The notes below the pieces were generated by a model. It did no database searches. It saw only the letters and a program-made list of their open reading frames with translations, and was not told where the DNA came from. DNA of 64,000 bases from Cupriavidus pampae (GTDB lineage Bacteria > Pseudomonadota > Gammaproteobacteria > Burkholderiales > Burkholderiaceae), in contig NZ_CAJZAG010000004.1 of the NCBI RefSeq assembly GCF_914271485.1, positions 434,001-498,000 of the forward strand, written 5' to 3'. This document shows, one piece after another, positions 52,755 to 61,738 of this stretch. The number at the start of each line of letters is the position of its first letter. Position 1 is the stretch's first letter. The translations under genes were made by a program, and so were the position numbers.

Positions 52755-52789
52755 TACTATGGAATCGTAAACCTGACCATTTGGTCAGG
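52755..52789 (+). promoter_or_regulatory. RutR-type operator downstream of the urc promoter
   Basis: The perfect 18-bp palindrome CCTGACCATTTGGTCAGG (52772-52789) matches the RutR consensus TTGACCANNTGGTCAA at all core positions. The proposed promoter is TTGGTC 52731-52736, 18 bases, TACTAT 52755-52760, so the operator covers the start of transcription, a repressor position. Confidence 0.85.
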
Positions 52790-52806
52790 ATTCCAGTGAG
52801 GCTGCC

Positions 52807-54045
52807 ATGTCCGATCACATCGTTCTGACCTCGCACGCGCGGCGTGACAAGCCGGCGGAAGCGATCCACTGGGGCGCGCCGACCGCAGTCGAGCGAGGCC
52901 CGGTGATCGCGAGCGTCACCGATCCCGCGCAGCGCAATGTGATTGGCACCCATGCGGGCGCCTATGCCATCTATCGCGCGCTGGCGGTCGCCGCCGGCAA
53001 CCTGCAGCGCGCTCATCGTCCCGACCTCACTGATACCGCGCCGGCCGAGGCGATCGGCCCGCATCCGCAATGGGGCGATCCCGGCAAGATCGTGTCGCTC
53101 GACCCCTGGGGGCATCTGGTATCCACCGCCTTCGAGGATCGCATCGCGGCGGGTGTCGACATCCGGCCGACCATTGCCGTGACGCGTGCCCATATCAACA
53201 TGCCCGAGCTCACCGCGGCGATCGCGGCGGGACGTCTTACGCCCGACGGCGAGATCCTGTTCGCCAACGGCGACGTGCGCGTGACCAAGGCCGCGGTGGA
53301 TCCGGTGTGGTATCTGCCCGGCATCGCCGAGCGTTTCCACATCAAGGAAAGCATGCTGCGGCGCAGCCTGTTCGAGCAGACCGGTGGCATGTTCCCCGAA
53401 CTCGTGACACGCGCCGATCTGAAGGTGTTTCTGCCACCGATCGGCGGCATGACGCTGTATTTCTTCGGCGATATCGCCAAGCTGGGGCAGGACGACACAC
53501 GCGTGGCATGCCGCGTGCACGACGAATGCAATGGCTCCGATGTCTTTGGCTCCGATATCTGTACGTGCAGACCCTACCTCGCCCATGGCATCGAAGTCTG
53601 TATCGAGATGGCGCAGCAGGGCGGAGTCGGTCTGGTGGTCTATAACCGAAAGGAGGGGCGCGCGCTGGGCGAGGTGACCAAGTTCCTGGTCTACAACGCC
53701 CGCAAGCGTCAGGTGGGTGGCGATCGCGCGGAGACCTACTTCGCGCGGACCGAATGCGTGGCGGGCGTGCAGGACATGCGCTTCCAGGAGTTGATGCCCG
53801 ATGTGTTCCATTGGCTAGGTATCCGGCGGATCGATCGCTGGGCGTCGATGAGCAATATGAAACACGATGCGTTGATCGCACAGGGGATCGATGTGGTCGA
53901 GCAGGTCGCGATTCCCGAGACATTGATTCCGGCCGATGCGCGCGTGGAAATCGACGCGAAGGTGGCCGCCGGCTATTTCACGCATTACACGCCGCCCGAT
54001 GCCGACGAACTCGCTCTGGCAAAGGGCAGGGGGTTGAAGGAATGA
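52807..54045 (+). CDS. GTP cyclohydrolase II-like protein (URC1 type)
   Basis: 412 residues, twice the size of RibA: an N-terminal extension (1-190) of unknown role is followed by a GTP-cyclohydrolase II domain. The three zinc Cys are conserved in HDECNGSDVFGSDICTC. Such long RibA-like proteins (URC1 in yeast) belong to the URC pathway of uracil catabolism, not riboflavin synthesis. It overlaps the DUF1688 gene (ATGA 54042-54045) and is first in the operon after the RutR-type operator. Confidence 0.9.
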   Translation: MSDHIVLTSHARRDKPAEAIHWGAPTAVERGPVIASVTDPAQRNVIGTHAGAYAIYRALAVAAGNLQRAHRPDLTDTAPAEAIGPHPQWGDPGKIVSLDPWGHLVSTAFEDRIAAGVDIRPTIAVTRAHINMPELTAAIAAGRLTPDGEILFANGDVRVTKAAVDPVWYLPGIAERFHIKESMLRRSLFEQTGGMFPELVTRADLKVFLPPIGGMTLYFFGDIAKLGQDDTRVACRVHDECNGSDVFGSDICTCRPYLAHGIEVCIEMAQQGGVGLVVYNRKEGRALGEVTKFLVYNARKRQVGGDRAETYFARTECVAGVQDMRFQELMPDVFHWLGIRRIDRWASMSNMKHDALIAQGIDVVEQVAIPETLIPADARVEIDAKVAAGYFTHYTPPDADELALAKGRGLKE

Positions 54046-55319
54046 ACGAATATCCAGACGGAATGGGCAGCGGCTGGCACAGCCCTGTGCGCAGCGATCA
54101 TCCGGCCAGCCCGTTGCTGACCGCGGAAGCCGTGCGCACGCATTGCGCAACGGTAACCGAGTACGTGGCGGCGGGCGACTCGTCGCTGTTCACGTGGCAT
54201 CCGGACCGGGTTCATGCGGTCGCGGACTACGTTGCCACCACGATCCGTCGCCGGTATCCCGACCTGCAGGTGCCGTACCACAGCCGCTGGCGGCATTTCG
54301 AAGCGGGCGCGCCGGGCGAGAAGGTCGATCGTTGGCAGATCCTGTGCGAGCGCGCCGGGCTGTCGGGCGCCGATCATTGCGCCGAGCGTGCGCGTATCGG
54401 CATCGACCTCGTGATTCCCAGCGTGCTGCTCGATGCCGGAGCCGGCCCCGACTGGCGCTACCGCGATCCCGCCAGCAATATCAACCTGACGCGCTCCGAA
54501 GGGCTTGGTGTGGCGAGCTTCGACCTGTTCGCGCGCGGTGGTTTTTCGGCCGAGCATGGCGATCCGCTGCGCGCCGATGGCGAACGGCTGATGCGCATCG
54601 ATGCGTCCTCCATCGCCAATGCGTTCCAGGTGGCGCAACACAATCCGATCGTCGGTCTGGAAGGGCGCGCGGGGTTGTTGCGCCGGCTGGGCGAGGTGGT
54701 GCAGGCCACCCCCGCGGTGTTCGGCACGCCCGCGCGGCTCGGCAATCTGTTCGACTACATCGCCGCGCATGCGCAGGACGGGCGCGTGGAAGCGAGCTTC
54801 GTGCTGCGGACGCTGTTGATCGCGCTCGGTCCCGTATGGCCGGGCCGCATCGTCATGGAAGGCATCTCGCTGGGCGACTGCTGGCACCACCAGGCGGCGC
54901 CGGGCGGACTGGTGCCCTTGCACAAGCTGACGCAGTGGCTCACGTATTCGCTGATCGAGCCGCTCGAGGATGGTGGCCTGCAGGTGACCGGCCTCGATGC
55001 GCTGACGGGTCTGCCCGAGTACCGCAATGGCGGACTGCTGTTCGATTTCGAGCTGATGAAGCCGCGCGATCCCGCCTTTGCGGCGGGTGTGCATACCGTC
55101 GATGAGCCCGTGATCGTGGAATGGCGCGCGCTGACGGTAACGGGGCTGGACCTCGTAGCCGATGGCGTGCGGCAGGCGCTGGGTTTGAGCGAGGCGGCAT
55201 TTCCGCTCGCGCGCGTGCTCGAGGGCGGCACCTGGGCCGCGGGGCGGCGCATCGCCGCGCAGCGGCGCGAGGGCGGCCCGCCGCCGTTCGCGATCCAGAG
55301 CGACGGCACCGTGTTCTGA
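54042..55319 (+). CDS. DUF1688 protein (URC4 type)
   Basis: 425 residues. DUF1688 core recognisable by VPYHSRWRHFEAG and DPASNINLTRSEGLG. In yeast, URC4 of this family is essential for uracil breakdown, but its reaction is not established. Encoded between the URC1-like enzyme and upp in one operon. No signal peptide or membrane helix, so cytoplasmic. Confidence 0.9.
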   Translation: MNEYPDGMGSGWHSPVRSDHPASPLLTAEAVRTHCATVTEYVAAGDSSLFTWHPDRVHAVADYVATTIRRRYPDLQVPYHSRWRHFEAGAPGEKVDRWQILCERAGLSGADHCAERARIGIDLVIPSVLLDAGAGPDWRYRDPASNINLTRSEGLGVASFDLFARGGFSAEHGDPLRADGERLMRIDASSIANAFQVAQHNPIVGLEGRAGLLRRLGEVVQATPAVFGTPARLGNLFDYIAAHAQDGRVEASFVLRTLLIALGPVWPGRIVMEGISLGDCWHHQAAPGGLVPLHKLTQWLTYSLIEPLEDGGLQVTGLDALTGLPEYRNGGLLFDFELMKPRDPAFAAGVHTVDEPVIVEWRALTVTGLDLVADGVRQALGLSEAAFPLARVLEGGTWAAGRRIAAQRREGGPPPFAIQSDGTVF

Positions 55320-55394
55320 ACGATTCGACCGCGCGATTTGACCACACATAGACCGATTCGATTGATCCAACCGAGCGACTGAGGAGCACACACC

Positions 55395-56090
55395 ATGACC
55401 GACCTGTCCGCCGTGCCCACGGCAGTGGAAGCTTTCGCCGAAACGACCGCGAGCGCGTTGTCGCCGTCGGTGCTGGTCGTCAATCATCCGCTCGTGCAAC
55501 ACAAGGTCACGCTGGTCCGCAGCGAAGACACCACCACCGACAACTTTCGCCGGCTCGTGCGCGAGATCAGCCAGCTGCTGACCTACGAGGCCACGCGCGA
55601 TCTGGCGATGGAGACGGTATCCATCCGCACACCGGTCGCGCCCATGGAGTCGCCGGTGCTGTCGGGCAAGAAGCTATGCCTGGTGTCGATCCTGCGCGCG
55701 GGCAACGGCTTTCTGGACGGCATGCTCGAATTGCTGCCCGCCGCGCGCGTCGGCCATATCGGGCTCTATCGCGATCCGGAGACGCTCGAGCCGATCGAGT
55801 ATTACTTCAAGATGCCCGAGGATATCGAGGAGCGGCTGGTGATCGTGGTCGATCCGATGCTGGCGACCGGCAACTCGGCCATCGCCGCGCTCAACCGGCT
55901 CAAGGAGCGTGGCGTCACCGCGCTCAAGTACGTGTGCCTGATCGCTTCGCGCCAGGGCCTGCGCGCGCTGCAGGCCGCGCATCCGGATGTGCTGATCGTC
56001 ACGGCCGCGATCGACGAGACGCTCAACGAGCACGGCTATATCGTGCCAGGACTCGGCGATGCCGGGGATCGGCTCTACGGCACCAAATGA
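55395..56090 (+). CDS. upp: uracil phosphoribosyltransferase
   Basis: 231 residues. Converts uracil and PRPP to UMP, the entry step of both salvage and the URC route. PRPP-binding motif [11 protein letters not shown] and C-terminal [11 protein letters not shown] are diagnostic. ATG at 55395 follows GAGGAGCACACACC. It overlaps the RutR-like regulator gene (ATGA 56087-56090). This is likely a pathway-specific paralogue co-expressed with the URC genes. Confidence 0.95.
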   Translation: MTDLSAVPTAVEAFAETTASALSPSVLVVNHPLVQHKVTLVRSEDTTTDNFRRLVREISQLLTYEATRDLAMETVSIRTPVAPMESPVLSGKKLCLVSILRAGNGFLDGMLELLPAARVGHIGLYRDPETLEPIEYYFKMPEDIEERLVIVVDPMLATGNSAIAALNRLKERGVTALKYVCLIASRQGLRALQAAHPDVLIVTAAIDETLNEHGYIVPGLGDAGDRLYGTK

Positions 56091-56776
56091 GCACCTCGAT
56101 GGGCATGACGTCCGCATCGGCACTGGCGGCGGACGTGGCACGCGAACCTGGCGGTCGCATCCGCCAGGAAAATCAGGCGCTGATCATGCGCGCGGCGGAA
56201 CACGTGTTTGCGCGCGCGGGGTTCGCGGGCGCGACCATGGCCGAGATCGCGCTGCGCGCGGGCGTGCCCAAGTCCAACCTTCACTACTACTTTCGCACCA
56301 AGCAGGCGCTCTATCGTGCGGTGCTCGCGCATACATTGCAGCTGTGGCTGTCGGAGACGGATATCATCAGCGCCGATCATGCCCCGCGCACGGCGCTGGA
56401 GCAGTACATTCGCGCCAAGATGCGGTTGTCGGAGAGCCATCCCGACGCGTCGCGCGTGTTCGCCAACGAGTTGCTGCACGGTGCGCCGGAGATTGGTGGC
56501 GTGTTGCGGGAGGCGTTGCGCGAGCTGGTCGCGCGCAAGGCGGTGGTGATTCGGCAGTGGATTGCCAGCGGGCAGATGGCCGCCGTCGATCCGCATCATC
56601 TGTTCTTCACGATCTGGGCCGCCACGCAGACCTATGCCGATTTCGAGGCGCAGGTCTGCGCGGTGCTGGGCGTGGCGGAACTCGATGCGCGCGCGTTCGA
56701 CGAGGCCACCGAGCATCTGGTCGCGCTGCTGCTGCGCGGTTGCGGGCTGATCACGGTCAACCAAAGCGACTCATAA
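56087..56776 (+). CDS. TetR-family regulator, RutR-like
   Basis: 229 residues. Helix-turn-helix (about 28-75) with [28 protein letters not shown], followed by the RutR/YcdC-type C-terminal domain. RutR senses uracil and represses pyrimidine catabolism; its palindrome is present in the promoter of this very operon, 3.3 kb upstream. So it very likely represses the urc genes and its own expression until uracil accumulates. Confidence 0.92.
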   Translation: MSTSMGMTSASALAADVAREPGGRIRQENQALIMRAAEHVFARAGFAGATMAEIALRAGVPKSNLHYYFRTKQALYRAVLAHTLQLWLSETDIISADHAPRTALEQYIRAKMRLSESHPDASRVFANELLHGAPEIGGVLREALRELVARKAVVIRQWIASGQMAAVDPHHLFFTIWAATQTYADFEAQVCAVLGVAELDARAFDEATEHLVALLLRGCGLITVNQSDS

Positions 56777-56818
56777 CAAGTTATCAACGCAGTCAAATCA
56801 AAAAAGGGGAAACAAGTC

Positions 56819-57844
56819 ATGAAGACTGAACGGGCAGAAACCGTGTATCGCCAGCGTCGTCTGTGGATCGCGCTGGCCATGGCGGGCACGGCGGCGGTGG
56901 CCATGGGCACCGCGCCGGTTGCGCATGCGCAGGCGAAGATCAAGGTCGCGGCGGTGTACACGGTACCCGTGGAGCAGCAGTGGGTGTCGCGTATCCACAA
57001 GGCGCTCAACGAGGCCAAGGCGCGTGGCGAGATCGATTATGTGTTTTCGGAAAGCGTGTCGAACGCCGACTACGAGCGCGTGGTGCGCCAGTATGCGGAA
57101 CAGGGCTCCGCGCTGATTCTCGGCGAATCGTTCGCGGTGGAATCGGCCGCGCGCAAGGTGGCCAAGGATTATCCGAAGACCGCGTTCCTGATGGGCTCGT
57201 CGGGCAAGCCGCAGGCGCCGAACTTCTCGGTGTTCGACAACTATATTCAGGAACCGTCGTATCTGACCGGCATGATCGCGGGCGGCATGACCAAGACCAA
57301 CCATATCGGCATGGTCGGCGGTTATGCGATTCCCGAGGTCAATCGCCTGATGCACGCGTTCATGGAAGGCGCGCGCGAAGTCAACCCGAAGGTCAAGTTC
57401 ACGGTGAGCTTTATCGGCTCGTGGTTCGATCCGCCCAAGGCCAAGGAAGCGGCGTTCGCGATGATCGACAAGGGTGCCGACGTGCTGTATGCGGAGCGGT
57501 TTGGGGTGTCCGACGCGGCCAAGGAGCGTGGCAAGCTGGCGATTGGCAACGTGATCAACACGCAGCCGCAGTATCCGAATACGGTGGTGGCCTCGGCGTT
57601 GTGGAACATGGAGCCGACGGTGGCCGCGGCGCTGGCCAAGGTCAAGGCCGGTCAGTTCAAGAACGAAGACTACGGCCAGTATTCGCTGATGAAGTACAAG
57701 GGCGCTGAACTCGCGCCGCTGGGCACGTTCGAGAGCAAGGTGCCGGCGGACCTGATGGCCAAGGTGCGGGCGAAGGAGCGTGCGATTCTTGACGGCAAGT
57801 TCACGGTCAAGGTCGTGGAGACGGAGCCGAAGTCGACGAACTGA
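56819..57844 (+). CDS. BMP-family ABC solute-binding protein
   Basis: 341 residues. Signal peptide about 1-38 (ending HAQA), then a PnrA/BMP fold (IKVAAVYTVPVEQQW; SSGKPQAPNFSVFDNYIQE). In other bacteria BMP proteins bind nucleosides or related molecules in the periplasm. It begins the importer part of the locus, 42 bases after the regulator gene. I infer a pyrimidine base or nucleoside ligand from its neighbours. Confidence 0.92.
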   Translation: MKTERAETVYRQRRLWIALAMAGTAAVAMGTAPVAHAQAKIKVAAVYTVPVEQQWVSRIHKALNEAKARGEIDYVFSESVSNADYERVVRQYAEQGSALILGESFAVESAARKVAKDYPKTAFLMGSSGKPQAPNFSVFDNYIQEPSYLTGMIAGGMTKTNHIGMVGGYAIPEVNRLMHAFMEGAREVNPKVKFTVSFIGSWFDPPKAKEAAFAMIDKGADVLYAERFGVSDAAKERGKLAIGNVINTQPQYPNTVVASALWNMEPTVAAALAKVKAGQFKNEDYGQYSLMKYKGAELAPLGTFESKVPADLMAKVRAKERAILDGKFTVKVVETEPKSTN

Positions 57845-57866
57845 GGGGTTGAGCCCTCACCCCCGG

Positions 57867-57959
57867 CCCCTCTCCCCGGGGGAGAGGGGAGCAAACAATA
57901 GGTAAATTTGCTTTCACCCTCTCCCCCGACCCCTCTCCCTGAGGGAGAGGGGAGCAAAC
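57867..57959. repeat. two REP-like palindromic repeats between importer genes
   Basis: Two 30-base copies, 57867-57896 and 57930-57959, of the form CCCCTCTCCC-NNNN-GGGAGAGGGG-AGCAAAC, 33 bases apart. The pyrimidine/purine dyad is widespread in beta- and gammaproteobacterial spacers and would form a strong RNA hairpin, perhaps reducing expression of the downstream ATPase. Confidence 0.82.
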
Positions 57960-58071
57960 CGCTGGTATGCAAGGCACTCCCCGAGGAGAGCCGGGCAAAA
58001 CGCAGGCATACTGCGGGCCGGTTGTGTTTCCCCGCCCTTTGAGCGGGGTGTTTCCATTTCTCCAGCGAACG

Positions 58072-59646
58072 ATGTCGAATTCCCCACCGCCGGTGCTGCG
58101 TCTGACCGGTATTACCAAACGCTTCGGCAGTCTCGTCGCCAATGACGATATCTCGCTCGAACTGCATCGCGGCGAGGTACTCGCGTTGCTTGGCGAGAAT
58201 GGCGCCGGCAAGAGCACGCTCGTCAATATCCTGTTCGGCCATTACGTGGCCGACGCGGGCACCGTCGAGATCGATGGCGCGCCGTTGCCGCCGGGCCAGC
58301 CGCGTGCCGCGCTGGCCGCCGGTATCGGTATGGTCCATCAGCACTTCACGCTGGCCGACAACCTGTCGGTGCTCGACAATATCCTGATCGGCACCGAATC
58401 GCTGTGGCGCTGGCGCCAGCAGCGCGGCGCCGCGCGCGCTCGGGTGCAGGAGATCGCCACGCGTTTCGGCCTGGCTGTGGATCCGCAGGCGCGCGTGGGT
58501 GCGTTGTCGGTGGGCGAGCGTCAGCGCGTGGAAATCATCAAGGCGCTGTATCGCGGCGCGCGCGTGCTGATCCTCGACGAACCGACGGCCGTGCTGACGC
58601 CGCAGGAAGTGGACAGCCTGTTCGGCACGCTGGCGCAACTGATCGCGGAGGGCTTGTCGGTCGTGTTCATCAGCCACAAGCTCGACGAGGTGATGCGCGT
58701 CTCGCACCGCGTGGCGGTGCTGCGCGGCGGCAAGCTGGTGTCGACGGGCGCGACAAGCGAGACCAACAAGGCCGAACTGGCCGAGCGCATGGTAGGACGT
58801 CGCGTCGAGATGCCGGTTCGCGACGAGAGCCGCGCCAGGGGCGAGGTCGTCGCCATGCTCGATCACGTCAGCGTGGCGGCGAACGATGACCATGGCCCGC
58901 TCGCCGATGTCTCGCTGACGCTGTATGCGGGCGAGATCGTCGGTATCGCAGGCGTGTCCGGCAACGGACAGGTAGCGCTGGCTGAACTCATGAGCGGCAT
59001 CGCCGCACCGTCGCGCGGCAGTGTGACCCTTGGCGGTCAACCGCTCGCGGCAGTGCCGCAGAAATGGATTGCCGCCGGCGTGGCGCGCATTCCGGAAGAT
59101 CGCCACGCGCAGGGTACGGTCGGCGATCTCACACTGTGGGAGAACGCGATTACCGAACAGCTCGGCAACCGCGTCTTTGTGCGCGGCGGGGTGATTCGAC
59201 GCGGCGCCGCACGCGCCTTCACGCGTGATTTGATCCAGCGCTTCGACGTACGGGGTGGCGGGGCCGAAGTGGCCGCGCGCAACCTGTCGGGCGGCAATAT
59301 GCAAAAACTGATTCTCGGCCGCGCGCTCTCGGTGCGTGGCGAACAGGCACCGCGACTGGTAGTGGCGAGCCAGCCCACCTGGGGGCTCGACATCGGCGCG
59401 GTGGCCTATGTGCGGCGCCAGTTGCTGGAAGCCGCGGCCCGGGGCGCGGCCGTGCTGCTGATCTCGGAAGACCTCGACGAATTGCGCGCGTTGGCCGATC
59501 GCGTCGCGGTGATCCACAGCGGCCACCTGACCGACGCCCGGCCGACCGAGAGTTGGACACTCGCCTCGCTTGGACTGGCGATGGCCGGCGAAGGTCACGA
59601 CGCTATTCACGACAACGACCGCATGGAGGCCATCGATGCGGCTTGA
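58072..59646 (+). CDS. sugar/nucleoside-type ABC transporter ATPase (two domains)
   Basis: 524 residues. Two fused nucleotide-binding domains: Walker A GENGAGKST and ABC motif LSVGERQRVEI in the first (about 10-240), and a second domain (about 265-515) with GVSGNGQ and LSGGNMQK. This is the layout of RbsA/NupO-type importers. ATG at 58072 has a weak ribosome site, and an in-frame ATG at 57967 overlaps the REP repeats and is less likely. The end overlaps permease 1. Confidence 0.93.
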   Translation: MSNSPPPVLRLTGITKRFGSLVANDDISLELHRGEVLALLGENGAGKSTLVNILFGHYVADAGTVEIDGAPLPPGQPRAALAAGIGMVHQHFTLADNLSVLDNILIGTESLWRWRQQRGAARARVQEIATRFGLAVDPQARVGALSVGERQRVEIIKALYRGARVLILDEPTAVLTPQEVDSLFGTLAQLIAEGLSVVFISHKLDEVMRVSHRVAVLRGGKLVSTGATSETNKAELAERMVGRRVEMPVRDESRARGEVVAMLDHVSVAANDDHGPLADVSLTLYAGEIVGIAGVSGNGQVALAELMSGIAAPSRGSVTLGGQPLAAVPQKWIAAGVARIPEDRHAQGTVGDLTLWENAITEQLGNRVFVRGGVIRRGAARAFTRDLIQRFDVRGGGAEVAARNLSGGNMQKLILGRALSVRGEQAPRLVVASQPTWGLDIGAVAYVRRQLLEAAARGAAVLLISEDLDELRALADRVAVIHSGHLTDARPTESWTLASLGLAMAGEGHDAIHDNDRMEAIDAA

Positions 59647-60754
59647 GGCAAGGACTTCCGTTTCGCGGCTGGCGCTGTTCGGCGCGCCGTTCGGCGCGAT
59701 CGTGGTGACGCTGGCCGTCTGCGCACTGCTGGTGGCGTGGGCCGGCGCGCCGGTGGGGCGCGCGTATCTGCTGTTGCTGGAGGGTGGTTTCGGCTCGCGC
59801 TTCGCCTGGTCGGAAACACTTACGCGCGCCACGCCTCTGATGTTGACCGGGTTGGCGGTAGCGGTGGCATTCCGCACGCGGCTATTCAATATCGGCGCCG
59901 AAGGGCAGCTCTATCTTGGCGCGCTGGCTGCGGTGGCAGTGGGCGGTCAGGTCGATGGTGGCATGCCCGCATGGGTGACATCGCTGCCGGAGGCCGCACA
60001 GATGTGGGTGCTGTTCGCGGCGATGGTGGTGGCCGGCATGATCGCCGGCGCGCTGTTGCTGCTGGTGCCGGCGCTGCTCAAGCTGCGGCTGGGTGTGGAC
60101 GAGGTGGTGACGACACTGCTGCTCAACTTCATCGTGCTGCTGCTGGTGTCGATGATGCTCGACGGTCCGATGAAAGACCCGCTCGCGATGGGCTGGCCAC
60201 AATCGGTCGCGCTCGTGCCGGAGCTCGAGCTCGCGCGCCTGATGGAGCGTTCGCGCGTGCATAGCGGGCTGATTGGCGCGATGGTGCTCGCCGTGCTGGT
60301 CTGGGCGATCAATCGCTTTACGGTGTTCGGCCTGCAGATGCGCGCGGTGGGTGCCAATGCGCGCGCGGCCGCGTTCGCGGGCATGCCCGTGGCGCGCGTG
60401 ACCGTGCTGGCCGCGCTGCTGTCGGGCGCGCTCGCGGGGTTGGCCGGCGTGGTCGAGGTGGCTGGGCGCACTGGTTACCTGACGCTCGACATCTCGCCGG
60501 GCTACGGCTATGCGGGGGTGGTTATCGCGATGCTTGCCGGTCTGCATCCACTGGGCGTGGTGGCCGCCTCGATCTTCGTGGCGGGCGTGCTGGTGGGCGC
60601 CGACGGCATGAGCCGCGCGGTGAACGTGCCCAACACGATCGCCGACGTGATCGTCGCGGTGGCGCTGATCTCGATGCTGGTGGCGACGATGCTAGCGCGG
60701 TACCGTGTTCGATTCGACCGCATTCGTTTCGATCGCGGCGGGAGGGCCGGCTGA
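59636..60754 (+). CDS. ABC transporter permease 1
   Basis: 372 residues from ATG 59636 after ATGGAGGCC, overlapping the ATPase by 11 bases. About nine to ten membrane helices with the BPD_transp_2 pattern (NIGAEGQLYLGALAAV; VDEVVTTLLLNFI). Partner of permease 2 in a nucleoside-type importer (NupP/PnrC-like). Its stop shares one base with the next start (TGATG at 60752-60756). Confidence 0.93.
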   Translation: MRLEARTSVSRLALFGAPFGAIVVTLAVCALLVAWAGAPVGRAYLLLLEGGFGSRFAWSETLTRATPLMLTGLAVAVAFRTRLFNIGAEGQLYLGALAAVAVGGQVDGGMPAWVTSLPEAAQMWVLFAAMVVAGMIAGALLLLVPALLKLRLGVDEVVTTLLLNFIVLLLVSMMLDGPMKDPLAMGWPQSVALVPELELARLMERSRVHSGLIGAMVLAVLVWAINRFTVFGLQMRAVGANARAAAFAGMPVARVTVLAALLSGALAGLAGVVEVAGRTGYLTLDISPGYGYAGVVIAMLAGLHPLGVVAASIFVAGVLVGADGMSRAVNVPNTIADVIVAVALISMLVATMLARYRVRFDRIRFDRGGRAG

Positions 60755-61704
60755 TGGAACTGCTCGATATTATTTCCAGCGCGCCGTTCTGGGTGGCCGT
60801 CTTGCGGGTGGGCACGCCGCTGATCTTCGGCACGCTGGGCGTGCTGCTGTGCGAGCGCGCGGGGGTCTTGAACCTCGGCATCGAGGGCATCATGGTGGCC
60901 GGCGCGTTCACGGGCTGGCTCGCGGTCTACCACGGCGCGCCGCTCTGGGGTGGCGTGGCGGTGGCCGCCGGCGTGGGGTTGATGTTCGGCCTGCTGCATG
61001 GCGTGCTGACGGTCTCGCTGGCGTTGTCGCAGCACGTGGCGGGGCTCGGTGTGACGATGCTTGCCACGAGTCTCTCTTATTACGCGTACCGCCTCGGCTT
61101 TGCTTCCGTGTCTACGCCGCCGACCATCACGCCGTTCGCGCCGATGGTGTGGCTGGCCGATGTGCCGCTGATCGGGCCGGTTCTCGGCGCGGAAACGGCA
61201 TTGACGCTGGTGGCGCTGCTACTCGCGCCGGTGCTCGCGTGGTTGCTTTACCGCACGCCGCTGGGCCTGGCCATCCGCATGGTCGGGGAAAATCCCGCGG
61301 CCGCCGAGGGGCAGGGCATTCGTGTTGCCGCCGTGCGTATCGGTGCCGTGATGGCCGGCTCCGCGCTGATGGCTGTGGGCGGCGCGTTCCTGACCACCTC
61401 GGCGTTCAACGCCTTCTTCTTCAACATGGTCAACGGGCGCGGCTGGATCTGCGTGGCGCTCGTGGTGTTCGCCTCATGGCGACCGGGCCGGGCGCTGCTA
61501 GGCGCGGTGCTGTTCGCCGCGTTTGACGCGCTGCAACTGCGTCTGCAGCAGGGCGGCGCGAGCCTGCCGGGGCTCCCCGCGCTGCCGTATCAGGTCTACC
61601 TGATGTTGCCATATGTACTATCGATCCTTGCATTGGTGCTCGTGGCGCGCCGCGCGGCTTACCCGCAGGCGCTCATGAAGCCGTATCGCAAGGGCGAGCG
61701 CTGA
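60754..61704 (+). CDS. ABC transporter permease 2
   Basis: 316 residues, about eight to nine membrane helices, NupQ/PnrD-like, with GVLNLGIEGIMVAGAFTG near residue 45, the usual coupling segment. With permease 1, the ATPase and the BMP protein it forms a complete ABC importer. The neighbouring urc genes and cytosine deaminase point to pyrimidine uptake. Confidence 0.93.
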   Translation: MELLDIISSAPFWVAVLRVGTPLIFGTLGVLLCERAGVLNLGIEGIMVAGAFTGWLAVYHGAPLWGGVAVAAGVGLMFGLLHGVLTVSLALSQHVAGLGVTMLATSLSYYAYRLGFASVSTPPTITPFAPMVWLADVPLIGPVLGAETALTLVALLLAPVLAWLLYRTPLGLAIRMVGENPAAAEGQGIRVAAVRIGAVMAGSALMAVGGAFLTTSAFNAFFFNMVNGRGWICVALVVFASWRPGRALLGAVLFAAFDALQLRLQQGGASLPGLPALPYQVYLMLPYVLSILALVLVARRAAYPQALMKPYRKGER

Positions 61705-61738
61705 CCATCAATTCTGTATTCGATAACTACCTCACATC

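Noticed and set aside
52807..54045. Riboflavin synthesis gene with an FMN riboswitch
   Set aside because: The upstream 188 bases show a RutR palindrome and no riboswitch-like structure, and the neighbours are URC genes.
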